Both the position numbers and the translations under genes were made by a program. Positions 44,637 through 53,819 of a stretch of DNA of 64,000 nucleotides are shown here, in pieces; positions within the stretch are counted from its first letter, which is position 1; every line of letters starts with the position of its first letter. Where the stretch lies: positions 310,001 to 374,000 of the forward strand of contig NZ_AUIM01000004.1 in assembly GCF_000423705.1 (NCBI RefSeq). The letters are read 5' to 3'. The stretch comes from Stappia stellulata DSM 5886. GTDB taxonomy: Bacteria > Pseudomonadota > Alphaproteobacteria > Rhizobiales > Stappiaceae. The notes beneath the pieces were generated by a model, which was not told where the DNA came from, ran no database searches, and saw only the letters and a program-made list of their open reading frames with translations.

Positions 44637-45287
44637 ATGGACACGGCGGCGGCGCTCTGGGGCGCCGTCGTCGCCTCCGGCATCTATCACGGGGTCAATC
44701 CGGGCATGGGATGGCCGCTCGCCGTCTCCGCGGCCCTGATGGACCGCTCGCGCGCGAGCCTCTACAAGGCTCTCGCGGCCCTTGCCGGCGGGCATCTTCT
44801 CGCCATGACGGCGATCCTGCTCCCCTTCTCCGCGCTTCTGGTGCTGGTGGAATGGCAGCGCGAAATCCGCATCGCCGCCGCCTGTCTCGTCATCGCGCTC
44901 GGGCTCTATCTGCTGATCAACCGAAGGCACCCGCGTTTTCTCGCCCGCGTGCCGCCGACACGGCTTGCGCTCTGGTCCTTCCTCGTCGCCATGGCCCATG
45001 GCGCCGGGCTGATGCTGGTGCCGATCTATCTCGGCATCTGCCGGACGATCGAAACCGATCCCGGCCACGCCGCCGCCTCCAGCCTGATGACGGGCAATGC
45101 GGGCATCGCCCTCACTGTTGCCACCGCCCACACTCTCGCCATGGCCCTCTCCGGCGGCCTCATCGCCGCCGGCGTCTACCACTGGCTCGGCCTGCGGTTC
45201 CTGTCGAGGAGCTGGTTCAATCTGGATCTGGTCTGGGCGGTGAGTTTGATATTGGTCGGGGGGATTTCGCTGGGGTTTGTGTGGTGA
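44637..45287 (+). CDS. Multi-pass membrane protein next to the methanethiol oxidase
   Basis: A roughly 216-residue protein with about six hydrophobic segments: AALWGAVVASGIYHGVNPGMGW at the N-terminus, AALAGGHLLAMTAILLPFSALLVLV and TRLALWSFLVAMAHGAGLMLVPIYL follow. It resembles metal-efflux-type membrane proteins only in general layout (HGxNPGMGW, MAHGAG histidines inside helices). It begins at most 13 bases after the mtoX stop (GTG 44628 is an in-frame alternative), so it is probably co-transcribed. A role in copper supply or methanethiol/sulfide transport is speculation. Confidence 0.7.
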   Translation: MDTAAALWGAVVASGIYHGVNPGMGWPLAVSAALMDRSRASLYKALAALAGGHLLAMTAILLPFSALLVLVEWQREIRIAAACLVIALGLYLLINRRHPRFLARVPPTRLALWSFLVAMAHGAGLMLVPIYLGICRTIETDPGHAAASSLMTGNAGIALTVATAHTLAMALSGGLIAAGVYHWLGLRFLSRSWFNLDLVWAVSLILVGGISLGFVW

Positions 45288-45503
45288 GGGGTTGCAGCTA
45301 TGGTGGGTATCGGTAATTGTTTATAAAATGAGATTAAACTTCATCGGCGCACTGAAATCCATTTTCGATGACCGGCTAATTTCGGAGGGCGTAGTAGCTT
45401 GAACTGTTGCCTTCTCAGGAAGGAATACATGATTTTTGAAATATGAATTCCCAATGAATTTGGAAGCGAAATAACGAAGAAAAACAAACGCGTCAAAATT
45501 TGA

Positions 45504-47027
45504 TTGGATACTGTTGTGCGCAAAAATAATATTAAGACCATCATAGAAAAATCTGAATCTCTTTCTATAGAAGCAGAAAATTTACTTAACTCTCTCTCAC
45601 ATTTTGAAGACATTAACAGTCACCCCTTCGATGTGAAAAAGCCAATTCGAGGAACTGATAGTTCTGTATCACAAATTGTGTCTCGCATTCATTCAGCCGG
45701 CGGGATAATTACAGAATTCGATAAAGCCACTCGACCAAACCTCGCACCTCTTTCGGTTCTAGTTAATCTACAGAAATCACTAGAAGAAACGGAAGAAGCA
45801 ATCTTAACTATTATAAATCGTATAGAAAACATAAAAAATTCTCAAGGCGGCCTGCAATCTTTTGACTACTCAAGTTTTCATGCGCTCGCAAGAAACGGTA
45901 ATAATAACAATATGCAGGGAGAATTCAAAACCTTGCACAACACGTGCGAGTTGCTGCTGCAGCGATTTTTTGAAAGCCTTTTTATTCTTAAACCGCGAGC
46001 ATCGTACAGCTTCCAAGCTGCTGCGAATGCGCTGTCAACGGTCATTGATGATACCAATGATCAAATATCAACCCTCAAACAGTCCATCAAACAAGTCTCT
46101 GTCTCTAAGAGTAAAATAACAGAAATTGAAACGAATGCAGAAACTCAGTTTGCAGAAATAACGCGGCTTAAAAATGATGGTGACAATGATCGAAAAACAA
46201 TTTCAGAATATCTAGCGCAAGCAACGCAAGAGAAGGCATCAATTCACGCGATCTCTACAGAGGCTGAAAATCTACAGACATCAGTCGAATCATATCAAAA
46301 TATTTTCAATCAGTTCAAAAAACAAATTGACGAACGAGAAGAAAAATTTTCCACTGGAACAGCAAAGCTCGAAGAACTCATTAGTTCATTCGACAAGCAA
46401 CGAGAGGACGTCGCAAGGCTGATTGAGAGGTCGGAACAGATGCTATCATCGGCTACAGTTGCCGGACTTGCATCAAACTTTTCAAACATAAAGAATGAAC
46501 TCACTTCAGAGCTTCGATGGGCTCGTGGAGCATTTTACGTTGGGATCGTTTTCCTGATGATATCAGCTCTTCCGTTGCTGGCCTTTGTTACCCTGCCAAT
46601 AATTTCGCCCATACTTACTGCAATTTTTCCGAATTTGCTACTTTCCGCAGCAGATTTTGCGATTACTCCTGCAGACAGTGGCTGGAAGTACTTCGGACAA
46701 GTTCTTTCTCGTGTCGCAATCTTGCTTCCCGCGGCTTGGCTTGTCTCGTTTGCTGCAATCCGGCACTCTTCTTTGTTCAGGCTGCGAGAGCACTATGCTT
46801 ATAAATATTCCATGGCGGTTGCGGTTGAAGGTTTTAAACAACAGGCACCGCAATACGCGGAGGAAATCGCAGCGCTTGTTCTGGAGCAACTCGCCTTTAA
46901 CCCAACAGACAAGTTGGTTCCGTCGAAGGAAATTCGGGAAGGAACAGCTCCTGGCATTTCACGATTTCTTCTGAAGCACATCCGTGCTCGCACAGAAAGT
47001 ACAAAGTCCGCTGAAGAAAAACAATAA
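45504..47027 (+). CDS. Large coiled-coil protein with two membrane segments, unknown function
   Basis: About 507 residues. An N-terminal charged helical half carries long heptad-like stretches (ETEEAILTIINRIENIKN; TQFAEITRLKNDGDNDRKTI; NQFKKQIDEREEKFSTGTAK) predicted as coiled coil to about residue 330. Two hydrophobic segments follow, roughly 342-375 (YVGIVFLMISALPLLAF) and 400-420 (SRVAILLPAAWLVSFAA), and then a conserved-looking tail (SMAVAVEGFKQQAPQYAEEI, then ALVLEQLAFNP). Tail-anchored coiled-coil membrane proteins with a similar end occur in mobile gene clusters, but I cannot name a family. Codons are AT-rich (many AAA, ATA, AGA), unlike neighbours. Start is TTG; GTG 45516 is an alternative. 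Confidence 0.75.
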   Translation: MDTVVRKNNIKTIIEKSESLSIEAENLLNSLSHFEDINSHPFDVKKPIRGTDSSVSQIVSRIHSAGGIITEFDKATRPNLAPLSVLVNLQKSLEETEEAILTIINRIENIKNSQGGLQSFDYSSFHALARNGNNNNMQGEFKTLHNTCELLLQRFFESLFILKPRASYSFQAAANALSTVIDDTNDQISTLKQSIKQVSVSKSKITEIETNAETQFAEITRLKNDGDNDRKTISEYLAQATQEKASIHAISTEAENLQTSVESYQNIFNQFKKQIDEREEKFSTGTAKLEELISSFDKQREDVARLIERSEQMLSSATVAGLASNFSNIKNELTSELRWARGAFYVGIVFLMISALPLLAFVTLPIISPILTAIFPNLLLSAADFAITPADSGWKYFGQVLSRVAILLPAAWLVSFAAIRHSSLFRLREHYAYKYSMAVAVEGFKQQAPQYAEEIAALVLEQLAFNPTDKLVPSKEIREGTAPGISRFLLKHIRARTESTKSAEEKQ

Positions 47028-47084
47028 GTAGTGCAGTCGCGAGCATGGTAGGACTGCCTCCAGACTTGTGGTTCAGCCACAGCA

Positions 47085-47290
47085 CGCCACACTTTGCGCG
47101 CTTGTGCGTCTATTTCCACCTCGAATCGTATCAATCGGGCATCTTCCGTCAGCCGGTCGGTCGGAACGTGCGAGCGATTCTGTATTGATCTGTCCGCTGT
47201 TGGTGGTTACCGCTAGTTCAGCGGTGATTGTGTCGTCAGTATCGTAAGAGTGGTGCGACATACCTTTCTTGTCGGCGGCCTTATAGGCCG
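47085..47290 (-). pseudogene. Frameshifted remnant of an enolase 3' end
   Basis: Read leftwards, the frame gives [35 protein letters not shown]; the intact eno at 47823-49097 reads [18 protein letters not shown] and [17 protein letters not shown] at the same place. Four extra bases (a CGGT tandem at the SDR codons) shift the frame, after which [14 protein letters not shown] lines up with [14 protein letters not shown]. The similarity ends near the stop region. The copy is AT-richer and diverged, so it is an old duplicate or a foreign enolase fragment. It has the same orientation as eno and lies 0.5 kb beyond it. Confidence 0.85.
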
Positions 47291-47291
47291 C
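47275..47291. repeat. Perfect hairpin in the enolase remnant
   Basis: GCGGCC at 47275-47280 pairs with GGCCGC at 47286-47291 around TTATA, at the start of the remnant's similarity to eno. Marks the junction with the GC-rich part of the gap. Confidence 0.4.
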
Positions 47292-47440
47292 AGATCGTTT
47301 GGACACACCGCCCCCATCTGTGTCACACCGGACGCAGGCGCAGCCGGAGATCTGGTGTCCAATCGGTTCCAGAGCGGCGGAAGTCAGCGCGGGGCGAGCG
47401 GCAATCGCAGAGGATTCTCCCGACCGATACGGGTGCCAAT

Positions 47441-47636
47441 GGATCCCCGATCAAGTCGGGGATGACCTCCGTGGGGGTGCGTCGGCGGTGCATCACGGTG
47501 GGATCGGTGGCTCTCCGATCCCGGCTCTCATTGCATTCGGCCGGGATGACGGCTCCGGATGTAAGGTGTTGACGCGCACAACGATTTCGCCCCGGCGTCA
47601 TCCCGGGCAAGGCACAGCCGCGACCCGGGATCGGGG
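47441..47636. repeat. REP-like intergenic palindromes
   Basis: Three related GC-rich units: GATCCCCGATCAAGTCGGGGA with ATGACC at 47442-47467, GATCCCGGCTC through GCCGGGATGACGGC at 47517-47553, and CGTCATCCCGGGCAAGGCAC through CCGGGATCGGG at 47596-47636. Each pairs a GATCCC-type arm with a TCATCCC-type arm, with some in opposite orientation. This is the form of common alphaproteobacterial REP-type elements. Confidence 0.6.
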
Positions 47637-47737
47637 AGCCGGGGGCGTTCGTGGTTTGCGGCTGAGAGAGTGATCACATCGAGCCGTTGAGGGGGATCGC
47701 CGTTCCCCTGCCCGTCGGGGTCGACCGGGCACACACG

Positions 47738-47767
47738 AAAAAGCCGCCGGATTTCTCCGGCGGCTTT
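47738..47767 (-). terminator. Rho-independent terminator of eno
   Basis: AAAGCCGCCGG and CCGGCGGCTTT form an 11-bp stem around ATTTCT; on the minus strand it is followed by TTTTT-rich sequence. It is 55 bp past the eno stop. Confidence 0.8.
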
Positions 47768-47822
47768 CACATCAGTCTCGCAGCAAAACCAGGCCGGGCG
47801 GCGCGTGGCCGCCCTTTTCCGC

Positions 47823-49124
<1,302 letters not shown>

Positions 49125-49246
49125 CTAGCCGGGCAGGCAGGCGCGCATGGCGCGCCCAAGCGTTGAAAGATCTTGCCCGCGCTTCTAGCCGAGGACGGAC
49201 AAAAGGGGAAGGGCGTGGCGGGGCGGCGCGCGCTCTGGAGCGCCGC

Positions 49247-50098
49247 TCAAAGGGTGACAGGGCGCGCCTTGGCGACCTTGTCGAATTCCATCAGATCTTC
49301 AAGAAGTCCCTGCAAGGCATTGAGCGGGATCATGTTCGGCCCGTCGGACGAGATCGTATTGTCCGGGTCCGGATGGGTCTCGACGAAGAGGCCTGCCAGG
49401 CCGACGGCAACCGCCGCCCGCGCCAGCACGGGCACCATCTCGCGCTGACCGCCGGAGGAGCCGCCCTGCCCGCCCGGCTGCTGCACCGAGTGGGTCGCGT
49501 CGAAGATCACCGGCGCGCCGGTGGCTGCCATGATCGGAAGCCCGCGCATGTCGGTGACCAGCGTGTTGTAGCCGAAGGAGGCTCCGCGTTCGGTCAGCAA
49601 CACGTTGGGATTGCCGCTATCGACGATCTTGGCGAGCACGTTCTTCATGTCCCAGGGCGCCAGGAACTGCCCCTTCTTGACGTTGACCACGCGCCCGGTC
49701 GCGGCTGCGGCGATCAAGAGATCGGTTTGCCGGCACAGGAAGGCCGGGATCTGCAGCACATCCACCGCCTCGGCCACGGGCGCGCATTGATCGACGGAAT
49801 GAATGTCGGTCAGCACCGGCATACGATAGGTTTCGCGGATCTCCGCGAAGACCGGAAGCGCGTCCTTGAGGCCGACGCCGCGCGATGCGGCGATCGAGGT
49901 GCGGTTGGCCTTGTCGAAGGAGGCCTTGAAGACAACGCCGATGCCGAGCGTGTCGGCGATTTCCTTCACCGCCGCGGCGCATTCCAGCACATGTGCGCGG
50001 CTTTCCATCTGGCAGGGACCGGCGATCAGCGAAAGGGGTGCCGTCTGGGAAAAGGTGACGTCGCCGACGCGGACGGCGCTGTTGCAGGTCATGGTCAT
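49247..50098 (-). CDS. kdsA: 3-deoxy-8-phosphooctulonate synthase
   Basis: About 283 residues. It condenses arabinose 5-phosphate with PEP to KDO-8-phosphate for lipid A core synthesis. Characteristic segments are LSLIAGPCQMESRAH, VVFKASFDKANRTS, LTDIHSVDQCAPVAE, IPAFLCRQTDLLIAAAATG, NVKKGQFLAPWDMKN and LLTERGASFGYN. The Cys in AGPCQ indicates the metal-dependent class. The ATG at 50098 matches the family's MTxxxNSAVxVGDV start; an ATG 33 bases upstream is also in frame. Confidence 0.95.
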   Translation of the reverse strand: MTMTCNSAVRVGDVTFSQTAPLSLIAGPCQMESRAHVLECAAAVKEIADTLGIGVVFKASFDKANRTSIAASRGVGLKDALPVFAEIRETYRMPVLTDIHSVDQCAPVAEAVDVLQIPAFLCRQTDLLIAAAATGRVVNVKKGQFLAPWDMKNVLAKIVDSGNPNVLLTERGASFGYNTLVTDMRGLPIMAATGAPVIFDATHSVQQPGGQGGSSGGQREMVPVLARAAVAVGLAGLFVETHPDPDNTISSDGPNMIPLNALQGLLEDLMEFDKVAKARPVTL

Positions 50099-50319
50099 GG
50101 CGGGTGGTCTATCCTTCTTGCGGCTCGTCATGGTTCGCCCCGCCCGTGAGTACTGCGAGCGGCCGGCGCGCGCAAGACATGCGCCCCTGCCCGCGCTCGG
50201 CCAAACGGGAACAATGCAAGAGCAGCTTGGTTCACGATTGCATTCGCGATAGACAGAAAGACCCGCGCGGTTTTCGCGCAGGTGCCCGTTCCTGAATGCA
50301 AATACCGGAAACCCCGTTC

Positions 50320-51201
50320 ATGCAGAAGAAGACAATTCGCAAGGCCGTCCTGCCCGTCGCAGGTCTGGGCACCCGGTTCCTGCCGGCCACAAAGGCGTTG
50401 CCGAAGGAAATGCTGACCATCGTCGACCGGCCGATCATTCAGTATGTGGTCGACGAGGCCCGCAAGGCGGGGATCGAGCACATCGTCTTCGTCACAGGGC
50501 GCAACAAGCATGTGATCGAGGATCACTTCGACATTGCCTACGAGCTTGAGGACACGCTGCGCGAACGCGGTAAGCAGGACGCGCTCGACCTGCTGGAGGC
50601 GATCCGCCCCGCCGCCGGCGGCACCAGCTTCACCCGTCAGCAGGAGCCGCTCGGGCTCGGTCACGCCATCTGGTGCGCCCGCGACCTGATCGGCAACGAG
50701 CCCTTCGCCATTCTCCTGCCCGACATGCTGATGAAATCGGACCCCGGCTGCCTCAGCCAGATGGTGGAGGTCTACGAGAACACCGGCGGCAATGTGATTT
50801 CGGTCGAGGCCGTGCCGCAGGACCAGACCCACAACTACGGCATTGTCGAGGTCAAGGGCGACCAGACGGCGCGCACCGTGCAGATCACCGGCATGGTGGA
50901 AAAGCCGAAGCCCGGCACAGCGCCGTCGAACCTCTTCATCAACGGCCGCTACATCCTGCAGCCGCGCATCTTCGAGCTGCTGGAGAAACAGGGCACGGGC
51001 GCCGGCGGCGAGATCCAGCTGACGGACGCGATGCTGGCGCTCATGGGGGAGCAGACCTTCACCGGCCTGCGGTTCGAGGGGCAGACCTACGACTGCGGTT
51101 CGAAGTCGGGTTTCCTTGCCGCAAACATCGCCTATGCCCTGGAGGACGAAGAGCTCGCCGGCCAGATCCGCCCAGTCCTGAATGACCTTCTCAAGGTCTG
51201 A
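50320..51201 (+). CDS. galU: UTP-glucose-1-phosphate uridylyltransferase
   Basis: About 293 residues. Makes UDP-glucose. The sequence has the nucleotidyltransferase signature IRKAVLPVAGLGTRFLPATK, KEMLTIVDRPIIQYVVDEA, EPLGLGHAIWCAR and ILLPDMLMK. The start at MQKKTIRKAVLPVAG matches family N-termini better than an in-frame ATG 24 bases earlier. It is 15 bp upstream of the UDP-sugar epimerase gene and likely forms an operon with it for surface polysaccharide precursors. Confidence 0.95.
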   Translation: MQKKTIRKAVLPVAGLGTRFLPATKALPKEMLTIVDRPIIQYVVDEARKAGIEHIVFVTGRNKHVIEDHFDIAYELEDTLRERGKQDALDLLEAIRPAAGGTSFTRQQEPLGLGHAIWCARDLIGNEPFAILLPDMLMKSDPGCLSQMVEVYENTGGNVISVEAVPQDQTHNYGIVEVKGDQTARTVQITGMVEKPKPGTAPSNLFINGRYILQPRIFELLEKQGTGAGGEIQLTDAMLALMGEQTFTGLRFEGQTYDCGSKSGFLAANIAYALEDEELAGQIRPVLNDLLKV

Positions 51202-51216
51202 GCCTCACGGAACATC

Positions 51217-52227
51217 ATGCGCAAGATCCTCGTGACCGGTTCGGCCGGTTTTATCGGCTATCACGTCAGCCAGCGCCTGCTTCGCGACGGCTGGCATGTG
51301 ATCGGCCTTGATTGCGTCAGCCCCTATTACGACCCGGAGCTGAAGGAAGCCCGCGTCAAGAACCTCAAGACCAACAACCACTTCACCGAGGCGCGGATTT
51401 CGCTGGAAGACCGCGAGGCGGTCTTTGCGTTGATGCGCGAACATGCCCCGGAACGCATCATCCACCTGGCGGCACAACCCGGCGTGCGCTATTCGCTCGA
51501 CGCGCCCCAGGCCTATATTGATGCCAATGTCACCGGCTTCCTGACGATCCTGGAATGCGCCCGGCATTTCGCCGTCGATCATGTCGTCTATGCCTCGACC
51601 TCTTCTGTCTACGGTCTCGACGAGGATATGCCGCTCTCGCCCCATCGCGGCGGCGATCATCCGATCTCGCTTTATGCCGCCACGAAGAAAGCCAATGAGG
51701 CGATGGCGCACAGCTACGCGCATCTGTTCAAGGTGCCGTTGACGGGCCTGCGCTTCTTCACCGTCTACGGGCCATGGGCGCGACCCGACATGGCGCTGTT
51801 CAAGTTCACCCGCGCGATCCTGAACGGCGAACCGCTCGACATCTACAACAACGGCCAGATGGTGCGCGACTTCACCTATGTGGACGACATCGTCGAGGGC
51901 ATCGTGCGGATCGCGGATCGCCCGGCTGCCCCCGATCCCGACTGGGACGGCAAGACGCCCGATCCCGCATCGAGTTCCGCCCCCTACCGCATCTACAACA
52001 TCGGCAATTCCGAGCCGGTGGAGCTGATGCGCTATGTCGAGGCCGTCGAAAAGGCCTGCGGCAAGAAAGCCATACGCAACTTCATGCCGCTCCAGCCAGG
52101 AGACGTGCTGGCGACCTGGGCCGATGTCGACGACCTGAGCGCGGCCACCGGGTTCCGCCCGAAGACCGCGGTCGAGGACGGCGTAAAGGCCTTCGTCGAC
52201 TGGTACCGGGATTTCTACAAGATATGA
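51217..52227 (+). CDS. NAD-dependent UDP-sugar epimerase (UDP-glucuronate 4-epimerase-like)
   Basis: A 336-residue extended SDR protein. It has the NAD-binding VTGSAGFIGYHVSQRLL, the linker IIHLAAQPGVRYSLDAPQ, the catalytic YASTSSVYG and YxxxK (LYAATKKANE), and RFFTVYGPWARPDMALFKF followed by NNGQMVRDFTYVDDIVEG. The full pattern fits UDP-glucuronate 4-epimerases such as LspL/CapI. GalU supplies UDP-glucose for such sugars. The product is likely UDP-galacturonate, used in lipid A core or exopolysaccharide; this is inferred. Confidence 0.9.
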   Translation: MRKILVTGSAGFIGYHVSQRLLRDGWHVIGLDCVSPYYDPELKEARVKNLKTNNHFTEARISLEDREAVFALMREHAPERIIHLAAQPGVRYSLDAPQAYIDANVTGFLTILECARHFAVDHVVYASTSSVYGLDEDMPLSPHRGGDHPISLYAATKKANEAMAHSYAHLFKVPLTGLRFFTVYGPWARPDMALFKFTRAILNGEPLDIYNNGQMVRDFTYVDDIVEGIVRIADRPAAPDPDWDGKTPDPASSSAPYRIYNIGNSEPVELMRYVEAVEKACGKKAIRNFMPLQPGDVLATWADVDDLSAATGFRPKTAVEDGVKAFVDWYRDFYKI

Positions 52228-52294
52228 GCTGCACCTCGCCAACGCCCGTTTCGCTCCGGCACCGCTGTCTCGACCCGACCCCCTGGAGGTTTTC

Positions 52295-53362
52295 GTGACA
52301 TCCCCCACAGGCAGGCTGCGCATTGCGGTGCTCTTTGGCGGACGTTCCGCCGAACATGACGTGTCGGTGATGTCCGCAAGGAATGTCCTGCAGGCGCTCG
52401 ATCCGGGGAAATACGATGCCGTTCCGATCCATGTGACCCGAGCGGGTCAATGGCTGTTGAGCAGCTATGAGGACGGATCGCTGGACACTCCCTCGCGCGG
52501 GACCGAAATCTGTCTCGTGCCGGGCGGGCGCGGGCGGATCCTGGCGGTTCCCGATCAAGCCGCCGCGCATGAGTTGCCCGGGATCGATATCCTCTTTCCG
52601 GTGCTGCACGGCCTTCATGGCGAGGACGGAACGGTTCAGGGTCTGTGCGAGGTGGCGCGCGTTCCGCTCGTGGGTTGCGGCGTTCTTGGATCCGCAGCCG
52701 CTCTCGACAAGGACGTCGCCAAGCGCCTGTTCAACGAGGCGGGGCTTCCCACCGCCCGCTCCGTCACGGCCCACGTCACCACCCCGCCCCCCTTTTCGGA
52801 GGTCGAAAGCCGGCTGGGCCTGCCCGTATTCGTCAAGCCGGCACGACAGGGTTCCTCCGTCGGAGTGAGCAAGGTCGAGAATGCGCAGGACTATCGGGCG
52901 GCACTCGCCGAAGGGTTCAAACACGACCGCAAGCTAATCGTCGAGGCGTTCGTCCAGGGCCGTGAGATCGAATTCGCCATTCTCGAAAACCCGGATGGAA
53001 GCCTGGTGGTCTCGCGTCCGGGCGAAATCGCGCCGGCGGAGCAGCATGGCTTCTACAGTTACGATGCCAAATACATCGATGCCGATGGCGCCGCGCTGAG
53101 CATTCCTGCGACACTGCCGGCAGAGGTGGAAAGCCGGATGCGCGAGATGGCGGAAACGGCGTTTCGCGCGCTTGGGTGCGATGGCATGGCGCGCGCCGAC
53201 TTCTTCGTCACAGACACGATGGAGATCCTGGTCAACGAGCTCAACACCATTCCGGGCTTCACCGACATAAGCATGTATTCCAAGGTCATGTCCGCCAGCG
53301 GCATCGACTATGCGCAGGTCATTGACCGGCTGGTGGCGCATGGGCTGGCGCGCGGGCGCTGA
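52295..53362 (+). CDS. ddl: D-alanine--D-alanine ligase
   Basis: About 355 residues. It joins two D-Ala for peptidoglycan. It has the ATP-grasp pattern: RIAVLFGGRSAEHDVSVMSARN, FPVLHGLHGEDGTVQGLCE, YVGCGVLGSAAALDKD-like VPLVGCGVLGSAAALDKDV, PVFVKPARQGSSVGVSKV and VNELNTIPGFTDISMYSK. The start is GTG 52295, supported by GGAGG at 52284-52288. The stop abuts the GFA gene's stop (convergent). Confidence 0.95.
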   Translation: MTSPTGRLRIAVLFGGRSAEHDVSVMSARNVLQALDPGKYDAVPIHVTRAGQWLLSSYEDGSLDTPSRGTEICLVPGGRGRILAVPDQAAAHELPGIDILFPVLHGLHGEDGTVQGLCEVARVPLVGCGVLGSAAALDKDVAKRLFNEAGLPTARSVTAHVTTPPPFSEVESRLGLPVFVKPARQGSSVGVSKVENAQDYRAALAEGFKHDRKLIVEAFVQGREIEFAILENPDGSLVVSRPGEIAPAEQHGFYSYDAKYIDADGAALSIPATLPAEVESRMREMAETAFRALGCDGMARADFFVTDTMEILVNELNTIPGFTDISMYSKVMSASGIDYAQVIDRLVAHGLARGR

Positions 53363-53770
53363 TCACCCGGGCAGCCCGTCGATCCGCGGCACGGTTTCCA
53401 GATTGTCGTCCCAATCCGCACGGCTCGCGCAGCAGATATGCGCGGTCGGACGCATGCCGATGTCGCTGTCGAGGCTCCCGGCGGGCACGACCAGAAGCGT
53501 GCCGTCCATCTGAAGACCCGGCAGCGCCGAGCCGCAATCCCGGCAAAAACTCTTTTCATGCCGGGAATCTGGGACCCTGTAGGTCTTCACCCGCTCCTGC
53601 CCCGTCCGCCATTCGATTGTGGCGGAGGAGGAAAACAGGTTCGCCGCATGGGCAGACCCGGTGTCCTTGCGGCATCTCGCGCAGTGACACAGGAAGAACG
53701 CCTCGAACGATCCCGTGATTTCGAATGTCACTGCGCCGCAGGCGCAGCCACCGGATACTGGCTGTGTCAT
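53363..53770 (-). CDS. GFA-family zinc protein
   Basis: A 135-residue protein of the glutathione-dependent formaldehyde-activating (GFA)/CENP-V fold. Zinc ligands can be seen in GGCACGAVTFEI, FLCHCARCRKDTGSA and SFCRDCGSALPG. Members other than true GFA have unknown roles. It converges on ddl with no spacing. Confidence 0.88.
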   Translation of the reverse strand: MTQPVSGGCACGAVTFEITGSFEAFFLCHCARCRKDTGSAHAANLFSSSATIEWRTGQERVKTYRVPDSRHEKSFCRDCGSALPGLQMDGTLLVVPAGSLDSDIGMRPTAHICCASRADWDDNLETVPRIDGLPG

Positions 53771-53819
53771 CCTGCTCCTCCTGAGGAGTGTGCCTGGAAA
53801 CGGACGCGGCAGGCCACCG

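Larger units (their letters stand above)
45288..47822. other. AT-rich islet between mtoX and eno
   Basis: The 45288-47060 part is visibly AT-rich compared with the GC-rich surroundings. It holds one large gene, a remnant of an enolase gene and, from 47280 to 47700, GC-rich palindromes. The 216 bp before the large gene have no gene. Composition and content indicate acquired or recombined DNA; no integrase, transposase or target duplication is visible. Confidence 0.7.

Noticed and set aside
47441-47636. CRISPR array
   Set aside because: The repeats are palindromic, of differing length and orientation, and lack regular spacers; no cas genes are present.
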